From assembly GCA_023412215.1 (NCBI GenBank), contig JAEYNX010000027.1, positions 82,210 to 146,209 of the forward strand: a DNA stretch of 64,000 bases, read 5' to 3'. This DNA comes from Bacillota bacterium (GTDB lineage Bacteria > Bacillota > Clostridia > Oscillospirales > Ruminococcaceae). Below, one piece after another: positions 24,911 through 33,774 of the stretch. Each line of letters begins with the position of its first letter. The stretch's first letter is position 1. Made by a program: the position numbers and the translations under genes. Under the pieces are notes generated by a model. That model was not told where the DNA came from and did not search any database. It saw nothing but the letters and a program-made list of their open reading frames with translations.

Positions 24911-26165
24911 ATTTTCCATTAAAAGGCTCATATACAACGACCGCATACTGATGGTGCTCTCGGTCATTCTTGGTATTATTGTCTGGATTATTATTGCGTG
25001 GGTTATCGACCCGACCTATACTACCGACATCAAAGGCGTTCCGGTTGCATTTGATAAAACCACCTTAGAAAAGCTAGGTCTCAGTGTTATTTCGGGGCAG
25101 GACCAGACGGTAAGTGTCGAGGTAACCGGTGACCGCGTTCCCGTTAGTGAGCTTACTGCGAATAATTTCATTGCGAAGGTATCGCTGGTAGGGGTAGATG
25201 CACCGGGCACCTATGACCTTGAGGTGCAGGTAAGTAAAAAGCTTCAAAATACCAATTATGATATTAATCAGCCTAACAAGCCGATTATGATTACCGCGAA
25301 ATTTGACAAATACGTCTCCAAAAAAATTGCCCTTAGCGTGGATTTTTCCTCAATTAGCGCCCCAGACGGCTACATTAGGCAGCAGCCCTACATTACCCCT
25401 AACGAGGTTACCGTTTCTGGGCCGGAGGCGGAGGTTTCACGGGTGGCCAAATGCATGGCGGAGCCGGAACTGCCCGAGGTAGTGGATAAGACGTATGGCG
25501 TAAAAGGCCCTATCGTGCTTTATGATGTGATGGGCCAGCGCGTGGATATGACCAATTTAAAGCTTGATAAGGAAACGGCGGATGTGACGATTCCCGTGCT
25601 CAAGAAAAAGGTGCTGCCCGTTAAGGTAAAGTTTATTAACGTTCCCGAGGGCTTCCCGATTTCCGATCTGGATTATACCCTGTCTGAAACGCAGATAGAG
25701 GTTGCGGGGCCTGCCGAAACGATAGACAACCTCACTGAAATACCCATCGGTTATATTGATTTAAAGCTCATTGAGCCGGAAAGTGTATTTGCGTTTGATG
25801 TGGAGTTGGGTGATAACTTTTTGAACATTCAGAATATCACCACCATTAAAGTCGATTTTGCCACGGCTGGCTTTGAGGTACGCAAGTTTAACATTAAAAG
25901 CACAAACATCAACCTCATTAACGAGCCCGCAAACTACTCCGTCAAGCTGGAGACCAGAGGCATTAACAATATCAGCATTGTCGGCCCGCCCGATGTGCTG
26001 GACAAGCTTACCGCCGGTGATATCGTGGCAGAAATCAACCTCGGCGACCGCGACCTCGGCACCGGGCAGCAGCACAACGTACCGGTGCAGATTTCTGTGC
26101 CGTCACGCGGCACGGTCTGGGCAATCGGTGATTATTCAGCGGTTATTACGGTTCAGGAAAAGTAA
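24897..26165 (+). CDS. cdaR: CdaR, YbbR-domain regulator of diadenylate cyclase
   Basis: 422 residues. One N-terminal membrane helix (about 14-38), followed outside the cell by four repeated YbbR domains; recurrent strands read VSVEVTGDR, VTVSGPEAEVSRV, IEVAGPAETIDNL and ISIVGPPDVLDKL. The protein binds CdaA through the membrane and tunes its activity. In most Firmicutes glmM follows; here it is absent and a FAD protein follows instead. A hairpin at 26193-26224 may end the transcript. Confidence 0.92.
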   Translation: MKKSKFSIKRLIYNDRILMVLSVILGIIVWIIIAWVIDPTYTTDIKGVPVAFDKTTLEKLGLSVISGQDQTVSVEVTGDRVPVSELTANNFIAKVSLVGVDAPGTYDLEVQVSKKLQNTNYDINQPNKPIMITAKFDKYVSKKIALSVDFSSISAPDGYIRQQPYITPNEVTVSGPEAEVSRVAKCMAEPELPEVVDKTYGVKGPIVLYDVMGQRVDMTNLKLDKETADVTIPVLKKKVLPVKVKFINVPEGFPISDLDYTLSETQIEVAGPAETIDNLTEIPIGYIDLKLIEPESVFAFDVELGDNFLNIQNITTIKVDFATAGFEVRKFNIKSTNINLINEPANYSVKLETRGINNISIVGPPDVLDKLTAGDIVAEINLGDRDLGTGQQHNVPVQISVPSRGTVWAIGDYSAVITVQEK

Positions 26166-26192
26166 TGCACTCGGACATTCAAACAAGTTTCA

Positions 26193-26224
26193 CAAGGAGC
26201 TTGGCCGTGCGGTCAGGCTCCTTG
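26193..26224 (+). terminator. Hairpin after cdaR, possible weak terminator
   Basis: Stem CAAGGAGC / GCTCCTTG with a 16-nt inner part; only ATTCTC follows, so termination is uncertain. Confidence 0.4.
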
Positions 26225-26299
26225 ATTCTCTAAGCCAAGTCGATTTACAGGTTTCGGTTTACTATCCACTGCCGCGGTATGCGGAGAACGGGGAAGGCC

Positions 26300-27892
26300 A
26301 TGGCACTTATTGTTCCGAATATTTCAATAGGCTTAAACGAACCGAAGCAGGCAGCGATTGACGCTGCGCTGAAAAAACTCGGCTTGGCTCAAAAGGATGT
26401 CCGGAAGGCTTATATCGTTAAGTCCTCCGTAGACGCCAGAAAGCGGGAGCAGATCAGGCTGGTCTACTCGGTTGGCGTAGAGGCCTCCGACGAAGAAGGC
26501 ATCCTCAGGCGCGCCGGAGGCAGCGCCGCGACCCTTAAAAGCACGACTGTCCTTGCACTTCAAACGGGCAGCAAACTGCTTGAGCACCCGCCTGTGGTGG
26601 CGGGCTTTGGCCCCGCAGGCATGTTTGCGGCACTTTTGCTTGCCCGCGCGGGCTTTCGCCCTATCGTACTTGAGCGCGGCGGGGATATAGACGAACGTGT
26701 GCGCGCCGTAAACGCCTTCTGGCAGGGCGGAGCATTGGATGAGGCCACCAACGTGCAGTTTGGCGAGGGAGGCGCAGGCACCTTTTCAGACGGCAAGCTC
26801 ACCACGCGTATCAATGACGAGCGGTGCGACTTTGTTCTTAACGAGCTTTACCGGCACGGGGCGCCCGCCGATATCCTCGAAAAGGCCAAACCGCACATCG
26901 GCACCGACAAGCTGCGCGGCGTGGTGAAGGCTATCCGCGAGGAGATTATTGCCCTTGGCGGGCAGGTGCTGTTTCACACCTGCCTTACCGATATCACCTT
27001 GCGGGAGGGTCGGCTCGTATCGGTAACGGCAAACGGCCAGGACCTGCCCTGTGAGGTGCTGCTTTTGTGCATCGGCCACAGCGCACGGGACACCTTTACG
27101 ATGCTGCTTGATAAGCAGATCGTCATGCAGCCTAAGGCGTTTTCGGTGGGGGTGCGCGTCGAGCACCTGCAGCAAACCATTGACGAAGGGCTTTACGGCC
27201 GTTTTGCCGAGCATCCGGCACTGCCTCAGGGGGAATATCAGCTTTCGCACCGCTTAAACGGCAGGGGTGTTTACACCTTCTGCATGTGCCCCGGCGGCTT
27301 TGTGGTACCCTCCTCCAGCGAGGAGGGCGGGGTGGTGACCAACGGTATGAGCGAATATCGGCGCGACGGCTTAAACGCCAACTCGGCGCTGGCGGTAGGG
27401 GTAGAGCCCGCCGACTTTGGCGGCGGGGTGTTGGGCGGTATGGTGTTTCAGCGCAGCCTTGAGGCAAAGGCCTTTCAGGCAGGAGGCGGCAGCTATAAGG
27501 CCCCGGCCCAGACCGTCGGGCGTTTTTTAAGCGGCAGGGCAGGCCTCGAGCTTGGACGTGTACAGCCTACCTATGCCAGCGGCGTTGCGGAGGCGAACTT
27601 AACCGATATCCTCCCGCCGTTTGTCACCGATATGCTTAAATTGGGTTTAACCACCTTTCACAACAAAATCAAAGGCTTTGCTGCACCGGATGCGGTGCTT
27701 ACCGGCGTAGAGACGCGCACCTCCTCACCCGTGCGCATCCTGCGGGATGAGGCCCTGCAGGCCGAGGGCATCCGCGGCCTTTACCCCTGCGGCGAGGGCG
27801 CGGGCTACGCGGGCGGCATCGTTAGCGCCGCGGTAGACGGGGTAAGAATAGCGCAGGCGGTGATGGAGTGCTATAAGCCATTTCATCCATAA
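26300..27892 (+). CDS. NAD(P)/FAD-dependent oxidoreductase (uncharacterised large FAD protein)
   Basis: 530 residues from the ATG at 26300 (GGAG and GGGGA upstream; an ATG 7 codons earlier lacks a site). N-terminal region 1-85 is a small alpha/beta domain (VPNISIGLNEP..VRKAYIVKSSVDARK). The FAD fingerprint then appears: VVAGFGPAGMFAALLLARAG and VLERGGDIDERV. GGAGTFSDGKLTTRI, FSVGVRVEH, FCMCPGGFVV and the terminal GLYPCGEGAGYAGGIVSAAVDG match the widespread family that includes a distinctive C-terminal FAD-protein domain. Substrate unknown; cytosolic. Confidence 0.85.
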   Translation: MALIVPNISIGLNEPKQAAIDAALKKLGLAQKDVRKAYIVKSSVDARKREQIRLVYSVGVEASDEEGILRRAGGSAATLKSTTVLALQTGSKLLEHPPVVAGFGPAGMFAALLLARAGFRPIVLERGGDIDERVRAVNAFWQGGALDEATNVQFGEGGAGTFSDGKLTTRINDERCDFVLNELYRHGAPADILEKAKPHIGTDKLRGVVKAIREEIIALGGQVLFHTCLTDITLREGRLVSVTANGQDLPCEVLLLCIGHSARDTFTMLLDKQIVMQPKAFSVGVRVEHLQQTIDEGLYGRFAEHPALPQGEYQLSHRLNGRGVYTFCMCPGGFVVPSSSEEGGVVTNGMSEYRRDGLNANSALAVGVEPADFGGGVLGGMVFQRSLEAKAFQAGGGSYKAPAQTVGRFLSGRAGLELGRVQPTYASGVAEANLTDILPPFVTDMLKLGLTTFHNKIKGFAAPDAVLTGVETRTSSPVRILRDEALQAEGIRGLYPCGEGAGYAGGIVSAAVDGVRIAQAVMECYKPFHP

Positions 27893-27903
27893 TATCAAAC
27901 AAA

Positions 27904-27968
27904 TTAATAAAATATTAAGGTATTTATAAGGCGTTTTAAAAAGTTTACTATCTGTGAAATGATATCAT
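27904..27968 (+). promoter_or_regulatory. vanR-like gene promoter with candidate VanR box
   Basis: TTAATAAAATATTAAGG at 27904-27920 lies upstream of TATCAT (27963-27968), a -10 box inside GATATCAT. The TTAA of the box is 46 nt before GATAT. The carboxypeptidase promoter has the same box type and the identical 46-nt distance. No good -35 is present, as expected for an activator-dependent promoter. Confidence 0.55.
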
Positions 27969-28041
27969 AATAATGGCGTTATGTGTAAATGCGAGAGCAG
28001 GGCATAACCTCGAATAATCATGAGGATATGGTGGCATCGGT

Positions 28042-28731
28042 ATGAATATCTTGGTTGTTGATGATGAGCAGGTTATTGCAGACCTTATTGAGCTGTACCT
28101 GCAGGGAGAAAACTATGTCGTATATAAGTTTTATACCGCTCATGAGGCTTTGCACTGCATCGATACCGTTAAGCTGGACCTTGCCATACTGGATGTGATG
28201 CTGCCGGAGGTAAACGGATTTGACATCTGCCGCAAAATACGAGAGTCACACAATTTTCCCGTGATAATGCTGACAGCGAAGGTGGAAGAGGTAGATAAAA
28301 TAACAGGGCTTACGATGGGTGCCGACGATTATATTACCAAACCCTTCCGGCCTCTGGAATTGGTTGCCCGGGTGAAGGCGCAGCTTAGACGCTTTACAAA
28401 ATATAATAATCAAAACGGGCAAAGCGAAGAAGATATCATTGCATTTTCCGGCCTTGTCCTCAATCGCACAACCCATGAATGCCTATTAAACGAGCAGCAG
28501 TTACAGCTTACACCTATCGAGTTTTCCATCCTGTGGCTGCTATGTTCCAATCGCGGGCGTGTCGTAAGCTCGGAAGAGCTGTTTCGTGAGGTGTGGGGTG
28601 AAAAGTACTACTCAAATAATAATACGGTAATGGTTCATATTCGGCATCTGCGCGAGAAAATGGGCGACTCGGCGGAACAGCCCAAGTATATTAAAACCGT
28701 GTGGGGAGTGGGGTATAAGATTGAAAAATAA
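28042..28731 (+). CDS. VanR-like OmpR-family response regulator
   Basis: 229 residues. Receiver domain: VVDDEQVIADLIELYL, phosphoacceptor Asp in LAILDVMLPEVNGFDIC, MLTAK, and GADDYITKPFRPLELVARVKAQLRR. The winged helix DNA-binding domain ends HIRHLREKMGDSAE and KYIKTVWGVGYKIEK. From memory the resemblance to VanR of the VanA glycopeptide-resistance operon is strikingly close along the whole length, including THECLLNEQQLQLTPIEFSI. It is followed by an overlapping vanS-like gene (11 nt). Confidence 0.9.
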   Translation: MNILVVDDEQVIADLIELYLQGENYVVYKFYTAHEALHCIDTVKLDLAILDVMLPEVNGFDICRKIRESHNFPVIMLTAKVEEVDKITGLTMGADDYITKPFRPLELVARVKAQLRRFTKYNNQNGQSEEDIIAFSGLVLNRTTHECLLNEQQLQLTPIEFSILWLLCSNRGRVVSSEELFREVWGEKYYSNNNTVMVHIRHLREKMGDSAEQPKYIKTVWGVGYKIEK

Positions 28732-29863
28732 TTTCAGCAGGTTAAAGCGTAAGATACTTCTGCAATCCCTGCTCACTGTCTCAATTGCCGGATTAGTTGG
28801 TTTGTTTTTTCAGGATTTTCTGATTGACGGGGTACTTGAAAAGCCCTTTGCAAACTGGTTTATATCTTTTATTGAAAAAGTTTTTTACATGGATGATGCA
28901 AGTGCCAAGAGCATCTACAGTGTCTTGTTTAGATATAATAAGATATCTTTCCTTGCGATCGGCTTTATAATCCTTGCGGTCGTAGTGTTTTACTTTGCGC
29001 TTTCACGCTTTATGCGCTACTTTAATCAGATAAGCGATAGCATAGACCGTTTGGCGGAAGAAAGCCAAAAGCCTATTCAATTGCCTCCCGAGTTGGATTT
29101 TATGCAAAATAAACTGAATACCATTAAGAGTACGTTAGAAAAAAGGGCAGCGGATTCCAAAGAGGCCGAGCAGCGTAAAAACGATCTGGTAGTATATCTG
29201 GCGCACGATATCAAAACGCCGCTTACATCGGTAATAGGGTATTTAAGCCTGCTTTCCGAGGCTTCTGATATGCCCGGGCCTCAAAGAAATAAATATGTAG
29301 ACATAACACTTGAAAAAGCCTATCGTTTAGAACAGCTGATCAACGAATTTTTCGAGATCACGCGTTTTAACCTGCAGACCATCGTGTTAAATAAAGAAGA
29401 GATCAACATATCCTACATGCTCATGCAGATTGCGGATGAGTTTTATCCCATGCTGGAACCGGGCAAAAGGACGATATCAGTAAAAGCGAAGGAGAACCTT
29501 ACCGTATATGCCGATCCCGATAAGCTTGCACGGGTTTTTAACAATATTCTCAAAAATGCAGTTGCTTATAGCTATCCCGAAAGCGAGATTACAGTAACCG
29601 CCTACCAAGATGAAGAAAATATTATTATCGAGTTTAAAAATCTGGGCAAGCCTATTGCACCAGAAAAACTGCAGGTTATTTTTGAAAAGTTCTATCGCCT
29701 GGATGCGGCACGCTCGGGCTTTACCGGTGGCGCCGGATTGGGGCTCGCCATCGCAAAAGAGATTGTTGCCGCCCACGGCGGCAGTATTTCTGCGGAAAGC
29801 TCTGTGGAAAATACCGTATTTACGGTAAAATTGCCGAATCAAAGCTTAACAGCTAGCGTTTAA
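28721..29863 (+). CDS. VanS-like sensor histidine kinase
   Basis: 380 residues from a TTG start that overlaps the regulator gene. Two membrane helices (about 14-35 and 75-97) enclose a short external segment of about 40 residues. HAMP-like linker, then H-box VYLAHDIKTPLTSVIGYLSL, YRLEQLINEFFEITRFNLQTI, N-box FNNILKNAVAYS, and G-boxes FYRLDAARSGFTGGAGLGLAIAKEI (split across F and G2 boxes). The kinase core is very like VanS of VanA type. The signal is probably a cell-wall antibiotic or wall stress. Works with the upstream regulator. Confidence 0.9.
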   Translation: MKNNFSRLKRKILLQSLLTVSIAGLVGLFFQDFLIDGVLEKPFANWFISFIEKVFYMDDASAKSIYSVLFRYNKISFLAIGFIILAVVVFYFALSRFMRYFNQISDSIDRLAEESQKPIQLPPELDFMQNKLNTIKSTLEKRAADSKEAEQRKNDLVVYLAHDIKTPLTSVIGYLSLLSEASDMPGPQRNKYVDITLEKAYRLEQLINEFFEITRFNLQTIVLNKEEINISYMLMQIADEFYPMLEPGKRTISVKAKENLTVYADPDKLARVFNNILKNAVAYSYPESEITVTAYQDEENIIIEFKNLGKPIAPEKLQVIFEKFYRLDAARSGFTGGAGLGLAIAKEIVAAHGGSISAESSVENTVFTVKLPNQSLTASV

Positions 29864-29964
29864 TAATTACAGACAAATTGTAGCATAATCCTTAGAGAAT
29901 TATGCTATCATCGGTTACGTTAGCAAAGTTTTTGTTAAGCAGGGCCTAATCAACTTTTTTAGGG

Positions 29965-30030
29965 AATAAGAAAATCTTAATATTTTGCTAAGCACGATTT
30001 AAAACTACAAGCTTTGTTCCATGATATGAT
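29965..30030 (+). promoter_or_regulatory. Carboxypeptidase promoter with candidate VanR box
   Basis: AATAAGAAAATCTTAATATTTT begins at 29965, and TATGAT at 30025-30030 is the -10 inside GATATGAT. TTAA to GATAT spacing is 46 nt, exactly as upstream of the vanR-like gene. A hairpin AGCATAATcctTAGagAATTATGCT at about 29882-29907 probably terminates the vanS transcript. Confidence 0.55.
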
Positions 30031-30057
30031 TAGGGTCGTGGAAGGGAGCTTATTTTT

Positions 30058-31095
30058 ATGAGAAAAGTCAGACGCCGCCAAAACGGCTTATTCATAGTAG
30101 CTGTATTCTTTATTATCATTTTTCTGTTTTATACATGCGCAAGGTCTTTGTATTTAAAAATTGATAAATCACTCAACACAGATGTCGCAAGTCTTTCGAC
30201 GGTTCATCAGGATCATGCACCGCTTAAGCTGGCGGACGGTAGCCAGCTCAGCGGCAATTCTTCACTCGGTCTAGTACATTCCGATCCTACGCTGCAACTC
30301 GAACGTGCCATAAAAATTCTACACAGCCCATGCGCAGTACTGGTAAGCGTTAAGGATAATGATATTTTACTCGATAAAAACCGCAATCAAAAGATCTATC
30401 CGGCGTCCATGACCAAAATCATGACCGCTATTATAGCCCTTGAAAGCCTAAATGATTTAGACCAAAAGATAGAGCTTAAGCCAAAGCTGTTTGACGCTCT
30501 GTATGCACAGGATGCTTCCATGGCTGGCTTTGTTCCCTACGAGGAGGTATCCGTCATTGACTTGCTATACGGCGCCTTATTACCGTCGGGGGCAGAGGCC
30601 TGTGTGGGCTTAGCCGAAGCGGTTGCAGGCAGCGAAGAGGCTTTTGCGGCCCTCATGAACGAAAAGGCAGGGCAGCTTGGCATGGATAATACCCATTTTA
30701 CGAACTCTACGGGGCTGCATGATGCAAACCAATACTCTACAGTAAACGATATAGCGGTATTGCTTCAGTATTCACTGAACAATGAGACCTTCAAGAAAAT
30801 CTTTACTTCAAAGCATCATTCCACTACTGCAACCAATATGCATCCTGACGGCATAACCGTTAACAGCACCTTGTTTAAAGAGATGGATGCTGCTACCGTA
30901 AACGGGGGTGAGATTCTAGGCGGCAAGACCGGCTACACCCCGGAGGCGGGGCTCTGCCTTGCAAGTTTGGCAGTAATAGAGGATGAAGAGTATGTTCTCG
31001 TCACTGCGGGCGCACAGGGCAACCATCAAACCGACCAATATAACATTGAAGACGCGCTTGCGGTATATCAGAGCATAAACACCGAACAAAAGTAA
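30058..31095 (+). CDS. Serine-type D-alanyl-D-alanine carboxypeptidase (PBP5/DacA class)
   Basis: 345 residues. Membrane anchor at about residues 10-27. Penicillin-binding motifs: SxxK in YPASMTKIM (Ser117, Lys120), second motif SGA (Ser177, in LLPSGAEA, where classical enzymes have SGN), and KTG at 290-292 (GGKTGYTPEAG). It removes the terminal D-Ala from peptidoglycan pentapeptides outside the cell. Directly behind a VanRS-like pair, with a shared promoter layout, it takes the place held by the zinc-type VanY in resistance operons. Lacks the C-terminal amphipathic PBP5 anchor. Confidence 0.88.
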   Translation: MRKVRRRQNGLFIVAVFFIIIFLFYTCARSLYLKIDKSLNTDVASLSTVHQDHAPLKLADGSQLSGNSSLGLVHSDPTLQLERAIKILHSPCAVLVSVKDNDILLDKNRNQKIYPASMTKIMTAIIALESLNDLDQKIELKPKLFDALYAQDASMAGFVPYEEVSVIDLLYGALLPSGAEACVGLAEAVAGSEEAFAALMNEKAGQLGMDNTHFTNSTGLHDANQYSTVNDIAVLLQYSLNNETFKKIFTSKHHSTTATNMHPDGITVNSTLFKEMDAATVNGGEILGGKTGYTPEAGLCLASLAVIEDEEYVLVTAGAQGNHQTDQYNIEDALAVYQSINTEQK

Positions 31096-31097
31096 TA

Positions 31098-31153
31098 AGG
31101 CGATCAGCCTTTTCCTATACCAACAAGGACGGAGAAAAAGCTCCGTCCTTGTT
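31098..31153 (+). terminator. Terminator region after the carboxypeptidase
   Basis: Two hairpins: AAGGC-GATCA-GCCTTTT (31098-31114) and a 13-bp stem AACAAGGACGGAG / CTCCGTCCTTGTT (31122-31153). T-runs are short. Confidence 0.65.
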
Positions 31154-31302
31154 CTAATTATAAGTATAATTGCTTGATCGGTTGAAGGCCTTAGAGGTAA
31201 AATGTTGTGCTGATACCCATTTAACTTATCATGAATCTTATTGTAAAATCTGTATTTATATTGTATGATCAAACTATTGTCAATAAAGGGAGTAGGACGT
31301 AT

Positions 31303-32850
31303 ATGCGCAGTAAGATTTTTAGCGTATTAAAAGGAATTATCTGTTTATTTGTTGTTATAGCATTCTTGGTCACGCCAACGATGCCGTTTCTTTCCGCTAT
31401 GGATCATGCACTTTCCCAAGAGGAATCTTCTGTGATTGACCAGTATATTCAAGAGCAGATGGCAGACTGCAGAATACCCGGTTTTTCATTGGGTGTTGTG
31501 AAGGGTGATAAGGTTCTGTATTCAAAAGGCTACGGAAAGGCGGACGATACCAATCGCCCGGTTACCCCGCAAACCCCCTTTGTTGTAGGTTCTGTAAGCA
31601 AGACATTCACCGCGTTAGCTATGATGCAGCTTGTTGAGGCGGGCAAGATGAACCTTGATTCGCCTGTGCACGATTATCTATCCGAGTTTGAAACGGCAGA
31701 CGCTGGATTATCCCGTCAAATCACTGTTTGCCAGCTCCTCAATCATACGAGCGGGATAGCCACGGAAGCCGAATTTCAGGTTGCTACCCTAAAGGGAGAC
31801 GATGAAACCATATCCGAACTGGTGAGCAAATTTAACCGCATCACACTTGCACATAAGCCCGGCAGTAAATTTGAATACAGCAATGCGAATTACATCCTGC
31901 TTGGTGAGCTGATACAAAAGGTCGCTGGGCTTAGCTATGAGGAGTATATTCAAAAGAATATTTTCGACCCACTTGAGATGCGCCATAGTTATACTTCATC
32001 CGCTGCTGCGCGGCAGGACGATCTTGCCAAGGGCTATCTATCGGTCTTTGGTTTTCCCATCGCTGCAGATTTTCCATACCGAAAGGATTTCTTACCTGCC
32101 TACAGCATCATTTCCTGTGCCGAGGATATGACGCATTATATGATAGCGATGATGAATGACGGCGAATATATGGGCCGCCGTATCCTGTCAGCGCAGGGTA
32201 TCGCCGATATGCAGCAAAGCTCAGCCAAGATATCCGAGTGGTCATCCTACGGGTTAGGCTGGTACGTTACCTCCGGCAGCATCTATCACGGGGGAGAAAT
32301 TCCTGATTATCAGGCTAAAATAAAGCTGTTGCCGGAGGATGGTTTGGGAGTGGTTCTGATGTATAATACCTCCAGCACGAGCGCGGTGACGCTGTTTAAC
32401 GTCGGTTACAGGGATAGGATTGAATCAGGGATTATCAACGCGTTATATGGCTTGCCCCCTACCGACGGATTTAGGCAGAATCCATTTGACCTTAACAGCT
32501 ATCCCATGGCTTTGACATATGGTATCCTCTTGGGTATCGTCTTATTGGTGTTGCTTTTATTTATCATGTCTATTCTAAGATTGCGCTCTATGCAAAAGAG
32601 GCTTGCAAAATCCAGATTCAGTTTTATAAGAACAGTGTTTTTCGCCGGGTTGATAAACGTATTGCTGCCTTTATGGCTGCTGTTGGCAGTACCGATAGAA
32701 AAACAGGTATCCTGGGCGGTTATCGTTCATAATATGCCCGACATCGGCTGGAGCCTATTGGTTTCTTCGCTGCTATTGCTGTGTATTGGAGCGGTGAAGG
32801 GAAGTATCATACTGAAGTATCTTCGTAATAAAAAGACAATTCAAGTATAA
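31303..32850 (+). CDS. Beta-lactamase-family serine hydrolase with C-terminal membrane helices (PBP4*/AmpC-like)
   Basis: 515 residues from the ATG at 31303 (GGGAG/TAGGA upstream). Signal sequence at 5-25. Class C beta-lactamase-like domain: SxxK in GSVSKTFTALAMMQL, LLNHTSGIAT, YxN in FEYSNANYILLGELI, and a final HGGEIPDYQAKIKLLP in place of KTG. After about residue 400 come three or four membrane helices (TYGILLGIVLLVLLLFIM, FFAGLINVLLPLWLLL, and two more). Such proteins act on cell-wall peptides or D-amino-acid compounds. It forms a wall-related neighbourhood with the VanRS-carboxypeptidase genes but has no matching VanR box. Confidence 0.85.
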   Translation: MRSKIFSVLKGIICLFVVIAFLVTPTMPFLSAMDHALSQEESSVIDQYIQEQMADCRIPGFSLGVVKGDKVLYSKGYGKADDTNRPVTPQTPFVVGSVSKTFTALAMMQLVEAGKMNLDSPVHDYLSEFETADAGLSRQITVCQLLNHTSGIATEAEFQVATLKGDDETISELVSKFNRITLAHKPGSKFEYSNANYILLGELIQKVAGLSYEEYIQKNIFDPLEMRHSYTSSAAARQDDLAKGYLSVFGFPIAADFPYRKDFLPAYSIISCAEDMTHYMIAMMNDGEYMGRRILSAQGIADMQQSSAKISEWSSYGLGWYVTSGSIYHGGEIPDYQAKIKLLPEDGLGVVLMYNTSSTSAVTLFNVGYRDRIESGIINALYGLPPTDGFRQNPFDLNSYPMALTYGILLGIVLLVLLLFIMSILRLRSMQKRLAKSRFSFIRTVFFAGLINVLLPLWLLLAVPIEKQVSWAVIVHNMPDIGWSLLVSSLLLLCIGAVKGSIILKYLRNKKTIQV

Positions 32851-32889
32851 CAACACGGCTATCCGGTTTGAGGTTTACATTATAAAGCA

Positions 32890-32922
32890 AAAGCTCCACA
32901 GTCTTAACGATTGTGGGGCTTT
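32890..32922 (+). terminator. Terminator after the serine hydrolase
   Basis: Stem AAAGCTCCACA / TGTGGGGCTTT (one G-U) with an 11-nt loop, followed by TTCTG. Confidence 0.6.
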
Positions 32923-32993
32923 CTGATAGTAAACAGTACAGAACCTATGATTAAAATCTGCTTGTCTAGGGTTATTGGCTGCCTGAGGTGCTT

Positions 32994-33518
32994 TTATCGG
33001 GCCATCGCCTCCACAATGGGCGCAATGTACCTTTCATTCGTAAAATCCACAGGATGGGTATATGCCGCAAGAAGACCGCGCTCGTCGGCGTTGGGCTTTT
33101 TTCGGCTTTTGAGTTTTATCTTCATCAGTATCATCAGCAGTTTATCTATTACGGTGAGCTTGCTGTAGTCAAAACCTCCGCGCAGCATGAAGAATTCAAT
33201 GTATTTAAGCTGCTCGGCGGTCAGGTTCTGATTCTTCACTTCCTCAAAGATATCCGGACGTACGGGTGTGGCGCCTAAGGTGAACACGATCAGTTTCTTG
33301 CCTTTTAGCCGCTCCAGATTCTTTGTTATCAGGCTAAGGCTGTTGATTCCTCCGACATACAAGCCGCCGCCGAACACGACGGTGTCGTATTCGTCCAGAT
33401 CGGCGGGTTTTATGTATCTGGCATCCGTAAGTTTGGCGCCTGTGGCAGATGCTATCCACTGGGCATATTTTTGCGTAAAACCCGACTTTGAGCGATATAA
33501 TACAATGGCGTTTGACAT
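32994..33518 (-). CDS. Flavodoxin domain protein
   Basis: 174 residues. Long-type flavodoxin of the protoporphyrinogen-oxidase (HemG)/flavodoxin_5 sort: IVLYRSKSGFTQKYAQWIA (FMN phosphate loop), DEYDTVVFGGGLYVGGINSL, and LIVFTLGATPVRP. The basic C-terminal third (KLKSRKKPNADERG) precedes HPVDF. Likely an electron carrier or menaquinone/FMN-dependent reductase; the partner is unknown. Single gene on the minus strand. Confidence 0.8.
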   Translation of the reverse strand: MSNAIVLYRSKSGFTQKYAQWIASATGAKLTDARYIKPADLDEYDTVVFGGGLYVGGINSLSLITKNLERLKGKKLIVFTLGATPVRPDIFEEVKNQNLTAEQLKYIEFFMLRGGFDYSKLTVIDKLLMILMKIKLKSRKKPNADERGLLAAYTHPVDFTNERYIAPIVEAMAR

Positions 33519-33652
33519 CTGTTTTCCCTCACTCAGTTCATTTAATCTATCGGTATGCCCCTATTTTACAGGAGATGCGCAAAACTGTCTATAGAATTTC
33601 GTGCAAATCGGTTCAATCACGGTCTTTCCTGTGTTCGCAACGTCAAAAAAGG

Positions 33653-33681
33653 TTGAATAACGGTGTGCAAAATGCTAAAAT
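33653..33681 (+). promoter_or_regulatory. recJ promoter
   Basis: TTGAAT (33653-33658) and TAAAAT (33676-33681) with a 17-nt spacer, about 90 nt upstream of the recJ start. Confidence 0.5.
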
Positions 33682-33774
33682 ACAAAATAGACCGTTATCG
33701 GAAAAGCCGACCAAACGCGCGGTATCTTTTAAATGCAACGCATTGTACCGCGCACGGCCATGGAGGGTAAGGCT

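Noticed and set aside
28042..32850. A complete glycopeptide resistance operon
   Set aside because: No dehydrogenase (VanH), D-Ala-D-Lac/Ser ligase or VanX/VanXY gene is present; only regulators, a serine carboxypeptidase and a serine hydrolase are.
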